Shown here one piece after another: positions 1 to 11,826 of a stretch of 64,000 bases of DNA (its first letter is position 1; the number at the start of each line of letters is the position of its first letter). The DNA comes from Lithospermum erythrorhizon (taxonomy: Eukaryota > Streptophyta > Magnoliopsida > Boraginales > Boraginaceae): the NCBI GenBank assembly GCA_019722365.1, contig JADFUC010000335.1:868001-932000 (forward strand), in the 5' to 3' direction. The notes under the pieces were generated by a model. That model did not search any database. It was not told where the DNA came from and saw only the letters and a list, made by a program, of their open reading frames with translations. Made by a program: the position numbers and the translations under genes.

Positions 1-3000
1 GGGATAGGGATGGGAGTAGTGGTGGGGATGGGGTGCCGGCTTCCGCGACTTTCCCGACTTATGTGTCGAAGCTTGCTTTTGCGCCGCATTGGAAGTCTAT
101 TATTTATGTGGTGTTTCCTAGGGAGATGATGGTGTTTGACTTGAAGTATGAGAAGGTGTTGTTCTCGGTTGGGTTGCCTAGAGGTTGCGGGAAGTTTTTG
201 GAGGTTTTGCCAGATTCTAATCTTGAAGGAGTATTGTATTGCGCTCATCTTGATGGGAAAGTTAGCGCTTGGAGGCGTAAAGGGTGAGTGCTTATAGTTG
301 TAAATAATTTGTCTATATTCAACTAATTCAAGCAGTAAGTAGAAATAAAGGGCGAGTACTTATGGTTATAATTGATTTGTCTATTTTCGTATAGTTGATA
401 AGAATAAAGAGTGAGTTCTTATTGTTATAAATGGTTTGTCTATGTTCGTGTAGTTAGTTTTTGTTAGGCAACGCCTTCTTTGATTTCGTGTAGGAAGTAG
501 GAATAATTGTGCATTATGTAGAGTGAGATGAATTGTTTAACTTTTAGTGATCGTATAGTTTATTCGAATTTCAGATAAAACTAGAAAGTGTAACATCAAT
601 ATGTGAAGTCTGAAAGTTTGTTCTAATTTAGGTTTTTGGTTATTTACCGGCTTGGTATTTGGAGCTTAAACTATGACTAGGAAAGTTCATTTGGAAATAT
701 TACTTTTCTTCTGTCTTTGATATGACAGAATGGTTATTGTATAATTGGATTACACATGGATATTTGGCCTACTTATTAAGTTGAGTTTATCACAGAGGAG
801 ATCAGGTGCATTTGATGTGTGTGATGGATGATTTGATGCCCTCGATTGGCACATCCGTGCCTTCTCCCTCAATTCTATCAGTTGTCATCTCTCAATCGGA
901 TGCTATCTTTCAAACAATTGGCAATCTTTGTTCAGATCCGCTTCATGCCTCTCCACTAGATGCAGACTTTGACAATCCTTTTGATTTCCGTGATGAATCG
1001 CTTATAATTTCTAAGACACATTTGTTATCAATTTCTGATGATGGGAAAGTATGGAAATGGCTCATCTCCACAGAGGGTAGCGACGATACTGAAAAAGATA
1101 GCAAGGTTTTGCCAAGTACTGCAGAAGTTACTACAAAGGGAGAGTCAGATGTAACTGCCGATGCTGAAGTTTTTTCAACTGAGAACCCTGGATCTAGCAC
1201 CGTTTCCTCTTCAAATGATGTCAATAGCAATAAGAACGGCCAACCAAATCTGATCACTAAGGAGACAGATGTGACCTTTAAGGTTTGTGTTCCACGGTTT
1301 TAGTTATTTTTAGACATTCACAAAATGTGGATGCTCTGACTTATCCATTTATTTAGTATGAGTATTGCAGTTCACTCTTCATTTCTACTCATTATTAGCT
1401 GAAATATACTGTCGGAGGGTCGTATTTGGACACAAGCTATGTCAACTTTCTACTGACTGAATACCATTTACGTTGGATATGTTTCTGTTTTGCTCCTTGG
1501 ATAATTTAGCCTTTGTATTAAATAAATTTAAGTTTTAGATTGACCTTTACTTTGGGACCAGTGACTGAGTGTGAACTGTAGAAAATATTTTCTACTTTGC
1601 AATCTAGTGTTATGTAACTTATGTTTGATGCAAATTTATTTGATATTAATACTTTGTTTTGGAGAGGGTGCTAGGAAATGGTCTTTGAAATAAACCTTCA
1701 GACGTAATTAGTTGGATTGATGCTCTTATCAACTCGTGAAGATTATACTTTTTTGTTTGTATTGGTTCCCCTTAGATAATGCTTACTTCTTTGATGAGAT
1801 GTTGTCTGTCCATTTTGTCACTATGGTCTATGGTCCTCATATTTCTGCTTATTAACAACTTGCTGGTCCCACCAAAATGACTATAAAAAGACGTTAAAGT
1901 AAACACTTTTTGTAACCAATATTACACGATATATTTAAGAGTTGCTAGACTGTTATGTTGTAGACATGTTTGTAGGTAACTTTCACCATCTTAGCCCAAA
2001 GAAAGCCCTGATCCTTCACTTTTAGTCAAGGTTCAATTCTTTGTCATTGAGAAAGGAACTGTTGCATTTATGTTTATCAAAGTGGTACTATGTTCCTCCC
2101 TCATGCAGATTTGCTTAGTTGGACAAGTTCAGCTTCTTTCCTCAACTGTCACAATGCTGGCTGTTCCATCCCCTTCATTGACGGCAACATTAGCACGTGA
2201 GTGATGTCATTCTTTCTATTTTTATGCTAAATACGTGTTCTACTTATATACTAAGGATTTCTTGACATAATATCTGAAGGTGGGGGAAACTATCCAGCTG
2301 TAGCTGTTCCACTAGTAGCATTGGGTACTCAAAGTGGCACGATTGATGTCATTGATGTTTCTGCCAATGCGGTTTCTGCGAGTTTCTCTGTACATAATGG
2401 TGTAGTTAGGGGATTACGGTGGCTTGGAAACTCGAGGCTAGTATCCTTCTCCTACACACAGGTATGGAAACCAGAGCTGTGGGCCTTTTGTACCTTTTTT
2501 GTCATGTTAAAAAAAATGTTTGTGTGGGGGTAGGATGTATCCATTCATCTCTATTCCAAACTATTATCACATATTTGTTGGTAATCAATCTCTTATTTGT
2601 TGGTTAACATGCTTCAACTGCATTTACACAATAATTTTCTTAAATTACACACAGGGATCTGATAAAAGTGGAGGCTATGTAAATAAGCTTGTAGTGACTT
2701 GCCTTCGTAGTGGTCTCAATCGAACCTTCCGAGTATTGCAAAAGCCAGAGCGAGCTCCCATAAGAGCTTTAAGAGCTTCATCTTCTGGAAGGTTATCTAC
2801 AAAGCCTGAATATCAATGTACATCTGCATACTCGTTAGCATATCATGCATTCTTCATATACATTTCCCAACTAGGATCTTTCTGGATGATTTATGTAATA
2901 TTTTGACAACTACAGCTGTTCCACTAGTAGCATTGCATAATATCTGAAGGTGGGGGAAACTATCCAGCTGTAGCTTTACCATGTAATGTTTTGATTAAAA

Positions 3001-6000
3001 TCTGTCACTTCTGTATAACAATCTTTTGTATCAACTGTTAATTTGTTTCCACATGTGAAAGAGATGTTCAATTACGATGTGCAAATTATTCTCTTGGGAT
3101 GTGATTTTGCTTACAAATTTCATTCCGTCACTGTGTTGCCTTTGCTTCTTCTGACTTAGGATACTTTTCCGATTTGGATCATGAGATATCTTCTGAATTA
3201 TTTAGCTATTTCTATAGGTATCTTTTGATTTTATTCCGTGATGCACCTGTTGAAGTTTGGGCGATGACTAAGACTCCAGTCCTGGTGATTTTCCTTACTG
3301 CTACTTCCTATATAATTGATGCCTCACGTGATGTCTGTAAAAGTTGAGCTCTCTTTATCTTCCTATCTTTTGATTTTATTCCGTGATGTCAATTCTTGTC
3401 GGTTGTATGCCAGATTTTTTAAAATGGTATCTGTAGAAGTTGAGCTCTCTTTATTTTGATTAAGACATGAGAAATATGCTTGGGTGATGCCAGGTTTTTA
3501 AAATCTTATCTGTAGAAGTTGACGAGGGAAATATGCTTCTTATAGGAAATTTCTAGTTGAACTATTCCCCGAATCTGACTTGAGATTTTTTACAGTCGCT
3601 TTTGTGGGGAAGATCAGTTTTTGTAATTTTGTGATCTGTGACTTGAGTTGTTTATTTTTTATTTTAAAGATGGTCAATTGATCATGAATGGACCGTCCCT
3701 TAAACAAAATATAAAAAATCTCAAGTTGACTCAAACTTGTAACCTCTTGGTTACAGGTTAAAGCGTCTAAACACTAGATAACGCTTCATTGTCGGACTAA
3801 ACATGCTATTTTTTGCTTCTTGATTTACTTATGCCCCTAACTCCATGAAACACAGCTGAGATCACTAGCACTTCCATTCACTGTTGTTGAATGGACACTC
3901 CCAACTGTTCCACGACCACTTCAGAAAGAACCTGCAAGAAGTTTATCATTTATGTCAAAAGAGCGTTCAGTGTTGCCTCCAACTGCGACACCTTCTCCAA
4001 AGACAACTGTGTCGGATTCCAGTGAGTTTGATAATCTTAGGTTCTTGTTGCTATTTGGTGAAACTCATTTATTCTATATTGATTGCTTCTCATACTGAGA
4101 TTATTGTTGTGTGCTGGGAAATCTTGAATTTAGAGGGAAGTGCTGATGGCTCTCAAGAAGAGTTTTCAGAAAGTTTTTCATTTGCTTTGGTAAATGGTGC
4201 CCTTGGAGTGTTCGAGGTTCATGGGCGAAGGATCCGAGATTTTAGGTGTGTTTCCTGACATAAATGTTTTTGTTGCCTACCTTGCTGAAAGCTTGAGGCT
4301 TCACTTCTGTTTTCTTCTATAAATTATTAGAGTAGTCTGGTTCAGTCTTCCTTTAAAAGCTATTTCCTGAATTTTGTTCTGGTGTATTTTGTAGTATGAT
4401 TTTATTGCGATGTCCTGAATACACAAGAGTGCATCATAATATTTGTTCCTTATTGTATCAATCATAAGACCATTGGTCCCAGACAAATGCAGAATTCTAT
4501 TAGCTTCAAAGAAAGATATCTCAGAGGTTCCTTGGTATTAGTACTTATTGCTCAAACATTTGTCATTGTTTGGCTGATGTGTTAGTTGTGGCAAAGTATA
4601 AAGTAGTTATTCATGTATCTTATTATTCCTGTTTTCTATGATCTCTTTCCTTTGCAGACCAAAGTGGCCGTCTTCTTCATTTGTACCATCTGATGGACTG
4701 GTTACAGCAATGGCCTATCGTCTGCCCCATGTCGTATGCAATCAAGACCTGCTATTTTTTTTCACCTTTTACATGTATATATGTTTCTGGAAAACCTCGT
4801 TCACTTTTGTAGTTCCATGTTTTCTAGGTTATGGGGGACAGATCAGGGAACATTCGTTGGTGGGATGTGACCACTGGCCAATCATCTTCATTTAACACTC
4901 ACAGGGAAGGCATCCGAAGGATAAAGTTTTCACCAGTGGTTCCAGGAGATCGAAGTCGTGGGCGCATTGCTGTTTTGTTTTATGACAACACTTTCTCTGT
5001 ATATGATCTTGTAAGCAAGATTATGGTGGTGAATTTTAAAACTAAGTTAGCATGATTGTTGCCCTTTTATAATCTCACAGTTATTTGTGCTTTCAGGATT
5101 GCCCCGATCCCTTAGCTAATTCCCTCTTACAACCTCAGTTTCCTGGAACGCTTGTACTTGAACTTGATTGGTTACCTTTACGGACGGACAAGAATGATCC
5201 TTTAGTTCTATGTTTGGCTGGAGCTGATAGTAGCTTTCGTCTTGTTGAGGTTTTAATGTAAGTTGTTTCTTTTGCCTCTACATTTATTTTATGCCATCGG
5301 TCTTACTTCTTTCTATTAGTGTCTCTCTTTGGTGGAATGAGTGAATAGTGATCAAAACTGGCCACGCCTTGCATGCCCCTGTGTGACCTGTCATTGTCCA
5401 TATTGGTTTGAAATGTTGAGAAATATTAATGGCATGATCAAGGGGGGTTTAATGGGCTTTTCTACTTATATTTTTAGGTACTTGCTTAATTTATTTATTT
5501 TTGTCTTGCCAACTATACACCCAGCTTAAAAGGGTTGAGAAGAATTAAGTTACCTTTTTGTGGCGAACTGTTAGTAGCATCTAAATTATTTACCAAGCTG
5601 ATCATCTTGCCCCGATTTGAGGCATCTGGAGGAAGAACAGATTTTAAAACATGAGATGAATTATTGATTATATCAGCTGTCTTCTAATGGTTTGAAATCT
5701 TAACTCATTGTGAATAATTTTCAGCTGGTTAATATGAAACTGCTGTTCCTTGTTTTCCATACGTACACAACAACAGCATATGAGAAAAATATGTGATATC
5801 AACTGTTGTGGGGTTTATGATGCACAAATTGATAGTGTTCTTCTGTAGAGGCCAACATCCCTGAATGCTAAGAAACTTGAGAGTTACTTAGAGATCTTAA
5901 TACCGACATGGAAATGAACTTGGGAGTTTTTTGGTTTTGTGAAAAAATTAATAAATGCATTGGAGATTGTAGTCTAATCAGTGGTCATTGGACTAAATAA

Positions 6001-9000
6001 GACAGTTTTTATATCAGAAATTGACAAATCTTACATTTAAGTAGAATCGAGTACCTTTTTTCCCTTGGAGTTTGAATTTAGCAGGATACCTTTTCGATTT
6101 AAAAGTTTACTTATGCTTCTGCAGACGTTGCACCTATGTTATTAATTGAATTATTTTGTTACATCCATAGTTGTAATGACTACTTAGAAGAAAGGACCTC
6201 ATAATCAAAGTGACTTCCTACAATTATGTGTTTGAGGGAAGAGGTTTTGCTTGAAAGATCCATTTTGGGGTAGCTAGCTACCTGATTTTTTTATAAAATT
6301 ATCTATTAATGTTGCATATGTAGAAGTGACAACAAAGTGGGATACGGAGCTCAGGCTCGATCAGTGAAAGAGAGGTTTCGTCCGGTGCCAGTATGTTCAC
6401 CAATACTGCTGCCTATACCGCATGCTCTGGTAAATTTTTTCTGCATTTGTCCTCTTTCAATATTCTAAATGTCTGTGATATAATCCTTTTTAGCGTGTCT
6501 AATGAAAAACTTTGAAAGGTTCAAGGAATAAATAATAATGTTAAATCTGCAGTATTGCTAATAAGTTCTCTAGCAAATATGTAGTGATTACTCTTCTTCT
6601 TCTTTTTTTTAATAAAAAATGAAAGAACAATAAGACATTTACGCTTGTTTAAAGTTAATTTAGCAAGTACCACTTTCAAACTGCCCTAATTGATTTTGCA
6701 AGCTTAAGGTGTTATGTTTTGTGTCTATTCTTTAACCCGTTAACTAGTTAATCTTGTTTTTGTGCCACATAATTGTGTTCAGCTACCAGATGCTATTATT
6801 TAACCGAAACTGGTTGACGATATTCTTTTCATGCTAAAGTGTTCCCCTATTTTGATGTCTTCTATTTTTATTTTCATTCCTGGAATAATGCCCTTGTATT
6901 TTTTGGATTGTTACAGGCATTACAAATGATCCTTCAGTTAGGTGTCAAGCCATCATGGTTTAATAGCTCAAGCCCAACTGTAGATAATTTGAGCAACCAA
7001 ATTCCTAGTACTCCATCTGCTGGGGATCTTCGAGGTTATATGATTAAATCACTATCAGCAGCCGACTCTGTGGTGCCAGAGATGCTCCTCAAAGTGTTAG
7101 AACCTTATCGAAGAGAAGGTGGGTCTTAATATCATCTGACATTCTTTTATATCAATCTCTTTAAAAAGAATTTGACAGTTCTCAATCTGGTCTAACACAT
7201 GTGCAACTTTTCTTGCTCAAGGCTGTATTCTTGATGATGACAGGGCGAGGCAGTATACTAACATAGTGAATAGAGGTTCAGCAATGAGGTTTGCCTTTGC
7301 AGCTGCGTTATTTGGTGATTTCATGGAAGCCCTCTTTTGGATACAATTACCAAATGCTCTAAAGTATTTCATGAATAAACTGATGAGTAAGACTCACCCA
7401 AAAAGCCAGAAAAGTGCATCTTCCGAGTTTGATGAGGCGGCTATGTTGATTAGGATATCATCAAAAGGAAAATCTTCTGTTGGAACCAGGAAAGACCGAG
7501 CATTGGTTAGTCGGAACTTATTTTGAGCTTGGTTGCAGACGCTATATGCTATGATTCATTGAATCACTATCATAATCTCTTTAATACAGATCTGACTCTA
7601 TTTATCTGCAGGGAAATGGTCAGCTTGGTTCAATGACATTCGAACAAGAAGAGTTGTGGGGGAGGGCCTCCGAGTGTATCCTTTGGCATGAAAAATTAGA
7701 AAGCGAGGATGCTATCCAGAATCGTGTTCATGAGTGAGTTTCTGTCTTGGGGACCTATTTGTTTTTTTCCCAAATACAGTGACTTGAGCATAAGACACCG
7801 TTTTACTAGTTTATTCAGATATTAGTATATTACTAATACTATGAATTTCTATATTTAGATTATAGTAGCTATTTATCTATGCATATGTTGTTTGGCAAAT
7901 GATTATTGAACTTGAGCTCAAGCTTAGGCTCACATGTAAGCTTGCTTGCACATATATTAGTCAAGTTGACTTGAAGTCTACATCTAAAGCTTGAAGAAAG
8001 ATCGGGGTTGAATTCAATCTTTTTTAATCAAACTTAGAGCTTTGAGCAAACCTGTGCTCATTTCCTTCTTTTGGAAACATGTATTACTATCTGAACTACA
8101 ATAACAACATCCAATGAAAGTAGTTACTGCATGCAATGGTTCTTTCTTCATTTGGCCATAAGACCAATAGTTCTTATTCTACTACATCCAGATTACTACT
8201 ACCTGTATTATAAAAAAGTACCAGTCTAACTAATTATATCTTATCTGTGACTTTGGTAGACTCGTATCCATTGGGAACTTAGAGGGTGCTGTTAGTTTAT
8301 TACTCTCAACCTCCCCAGAGAGCTCTTACTTCTATCCTAATGCTTTGCGTGCTGTTGCCCTCTCATCTGCGGTGTCAAGATCTCTACTTGAACTTGCTGT
8401 GAAGGTACGCTGTCTCTTTGTTTTATTCTTCTTGTAATATTTTTCATCAAGGAAACTCTTCATGCCTGTCACTGATTTGACAAAATGCACGAGCTCTGGT
8501 TGTTGAGACTTACTAGTTACTATTGAAACTCATGCATTCGTTTTACAAGGAACCACAACTATTGCCTTTACAGTGGAAAATAAAATACAGGACTATGGCT
8601 TTGTTCACTTCAGGAGATCAACTTAATGAACATTTTCATGACAAATTGTCCTTTATTCTTCCTTTTCAATATATACGAGATCCTGTTTTCCATGTCTTTT
8701 TTCTGCTTCCCTTTTCTACTCAATCTAGCAGTCTTCTCCAATGCCATTTGGTATTATGGTCAGCTCCTTGCCATATCACAAGAATCTTGTTCCACCTTAG
8801 CACCTAATAAATTGACTTTCACAATAACAAATTTATATGGATTGCTCTAGACAATAAAATCGTGTCGAGGAGCATTTTCTTTGAACACTGATGATGTTGA
8901 TTTCAACTATATTATAAAAGACAAACTATTTACCAGAAAAGCACTTCATCAAGCAGTTGGTATGGCTATTCAAGATTTTAAGTTTTACGACCTAGCTTAC

Positions 9001-10390
9001 AAATGTTGTTAGTGGTTCAGAACTCTGAAGCTCGTCAATTTTACATCAAAATTCAAAATGAAGATGTAGCAATTAAAAGCATCGAAATGGAAAGTTTTAT
9101 GACCGGAAAATGAGAAGCCTTTTGGCAGTTGTATGTCATTATAACTAAGCTACAACCAATTCAATATGCCTAATGCATAAGTCCATGATTTTACAGGTCG
9201 TTGCAGCTAATATGGTGAGGACTGATAATACATTGTTTGGCACACATCTACTTTGTGCAGTTGGAAGGTATCAAGAAGCTTGTTCTCAGGTAATGTATTT
9301 CTTGTTTGCCATCTCTGTTACCCAAGCTTGAAGTTTGTGTTGTTTGCTTGAGGAATCTTCCGTCTTTAGCTTTTCAATTTGCTAGTTCGGATTCTGCCAT
9401 CGGGGCATACTATGCCTTTGTTGCTTTAGATTCTACTTGCTGACTTTTGGATCTGTCTTACAGCTACAAGATGCTGGGTGTTGGACTGATGCTGCAACTT
9501 TGGCTGCAACACATCTCAAAGGATCCGATTATGAGAGGTACTTCATGCTGATTTCAGTGATTTGGCAGAATGATAAATACATTTGTTTTATGTTGGCACT
9601 GGCTCTGTTAGGGATGTCATCCAAACAGATCTTCCATGCATGAGATTCGAAATATCATTTGAGTGTGCATCTTGGTGGTATATTTTATGGACACCAACCA
9701 TGTGAAGGACATGATTCATTTATTCCATTTTTAATTAGAGAATTTAACATGGTAAAAGTCTGCATCTCCTCGAGAACCTATAGGGCATCCATCTATTTAC
9801 TTTTTGCCCAATAATTGTCAATTCCCTCGTAGATGGCTAGAGAATGAACTAATTAATAGTCGGCTATAACTCAGAATTCTTTAAATCTCTGCATTTTTGT
9901 TGTGATAATATTGTGAATATTTTCCATCTAATAGAAGATGCAACCGTTCAGGGTATTGCAGAGGTGGGCAGATAATGTGCTTCGTAACGAACATAACACT
10001 TGGAGGTACTTGCTCTAACAGCCTTTGCTTCTCTTCCCTTACTGGTCTAAAACAAAGGGGAAACCCCATTCTAAAACATTTTCTTGCTGCAGGGCTCTGG
10101 TATTGTATGTTGCAGCTGGTGCACTGCAAGAGGCACTGGGAGCACTTCGTCAAGCACAACGACCAGATACGGCTGCCATGTTTATTCTTGTTTGCCGTGA
10201 AACGCGGGATGAATATATTTCTAGCTTGGTATCAGATGAGGAATCGAGTCTTGAAATCAAGGACAAGCTTATTAACTTGCCGGTCTTGCATCCTGATAAT
10301 GAGGATGTCATTGCAGTTGCTGATTATTATGGGCAGTACCAAAGGAAACTAATACACATGTGCATGGACTCGCAGCCCTTTACGGATTGA
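1..10390 (+). CDS. WDR11: WDR11-like WD40 protein, 5' partial
   Basis: Large WD40 protein resembling animal WDR11 and the Arabidopsis WDR11-like transducin family protein. In animals WDR11 acts in trans-Golgi/endosome trafficking; the plant role is inferred. The reading frame is already open at base 3, so the start lies upstream (roughly 250 residues missing by comparison with the family). Exons by splice signals and phase: 1-283, 796-1282, 2109-2196, 2280-2461, 2655-2791, 3218-3284, 3856-4021, 4134-4245, 4658-4733, 4828-5010, 5097-5257, 6324-6429, 6917-7118, 7222-7505, 7612-7733, 8260-8404, 9197-9289, 9464-9537, 9952-10005, 10093-10390, giving 1105 residues. Clear family segments are MGDRSGNIRWWDVTTGQSS, GTQSGTIDVIDVSANAVSAS and the C-terminal CMDSQPFTD. 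The second half, after the propellers, is alpha-solenoid-like. No frameshift is seen. Introns 5 and 6 contain copies of nearby exon edges. Confidence 0.93.
2266..2975 (+). repeat. Copied exon 4 edge inside intron 5 of the WDR11-like gene
   Basis: Bases 2266-2305 (end of intron 3 with its AG acceptor plus the first 26 bases of exon 4) recur identically at 2936-2975. The next exon bases, about 2302-2323, recur at 2914-2935, just in front of the copy, so the copied blocks are in permuted order. The copy lies inside intron 5, after exon 5, and carries an acceptor-like AG. Confidence 0.85.
3219..3388 (+). repeat. Copied exon 6 start inside intron 6 of the WDR11-like gene
   Basis: The 25 bases 3219-3243 at the start of exon 6 recur identically at 3364-3388 in the following intron. 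Around them a second short block (CTGTAAAAGTTGAGCTCTC and close variants) occurs at about 3336, 3430 and, shortened, 3507. The intron has therefore grown by local copying. Confidence 0.8.
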
Positions 10391-11826
10391 GAACTGGTTA
10401 TTTATCGAGCTCGTTGATCTTTTCTACGATAAACCATATCAAACCAAGCCTGATATCACCAAGTGAGATGACTATATGAATACGACGTCTCCATTTAACC
10501 ATTTGTTGGGAGTGTTCTCTTGGATGATACTTTTGGAAATTAGACTATCTGGAGATCTGAAAGTAGAGATTTCTGTAACTTAATTTGTTGATTGATTCAT
10601 TCATTGTATGTTAGAAACATGGTATATCCTTGTATGTTAGAAGCACTGGGTATTTTTTTGGTTGTAAACAACCCTACTAGAATCGATCTACAAACCACAT
10701 CGAGAATATTCATATTTTAACTGAAATGCAAAGTTGTGTACTATTTCAGACTCGGTCTATTTTTTTTTTTTTAAGTAAAAATTATCTGTGAGTGTGAGAT
10801 ATGAACACTCACTTCATATTGTAATCAAGTACTAACAAGTAACAATAGCTTATGTAAACTGGAATATCTCTTAGCTTAACTAGAGGTTTCTAGTTTGAGA
10901 AATTGATCTAGAAATCGAACCATAACCATAGACTTTCCGAATTCGGCTTCGATTCGGTCGAACTTAAAATGAAATTCTAGTTCAACATGAATTCAATTTT
11001 AACGGACCAAGCGAGTCTAACTACATCGATTATGCAACACTGCTGATTCGATTAAACTTGACTCGACCGTTCGACTTGATTTGACTTGTGGAATTTTTAT
11101 TTGTCATTTCTTTTTTTCACATTAGATATTCCGCTTGATTTACATCGTATAAATTCACAAAACCTCTGTGTCCTAAATCTCAATTTGGATGCATGCTATT
11201 ACGTAGTAATATATCTGGATCATATTTACCTGCTTAATTGCGATCTATATATACTTATGTGATTTAACATGTCCTTCATAATATCGAATATGTTTGTCTG
11301 TTGCTTGGTGAATTGATCTCGATGTAATCAACTTTTTGCATATTAGAGTTTTGTTCCAATTTCATAGCTCAAACAAACACAATATAATTCTACTTATTTG
11401 TATATGTATGATTGCTTGATAGTGTTTACCTTTCCGTTATATGAAATTTGAAATAGCGCTATTTGTTATCACGGGGTGTGGCAGCTCTTATCAGAGCACA
11501 CTCGCAGATTATTGAAGTGTGTGTTTGAGTTTCCGGCAGCTCGTTTGTTATTGGTTCTTATTGATGTGTTGAGCATCGAGAGTCAGTATTATACATGTAG
11601 AATTGTAGATGTATGTAATGAGTGTTTTGTCTATGTTGTTTCGACGGATATTGACTCATTGGCTGTATATAATGTGACTTGGAGTTAACATTTCTGAATT
11701 TCTATTGTCTATTTGATTTGCAGAGTTTAATATATATATTTGCACTTGATCCTGTATGAGTAGTTTGTGGCATTAGAAGGAGACATTTGATCTTGGTGCT
11801 CTGGGTTTCGAGCCTGGTGGCTAAAT
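10391..11826. other. Intergenic: WDR11-like 3' region and LCB1 promoter/leader
   Basis: No coding region is recognised. It holds the 3' untranslated part of the WDR11-like gene and the upstream region of LCB1. A stretch near 10905-11100 is rich in TCGA/CGAAC words of the sort often left by degenerate transposons, but no ends could be defined. Confidence 0.5.
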
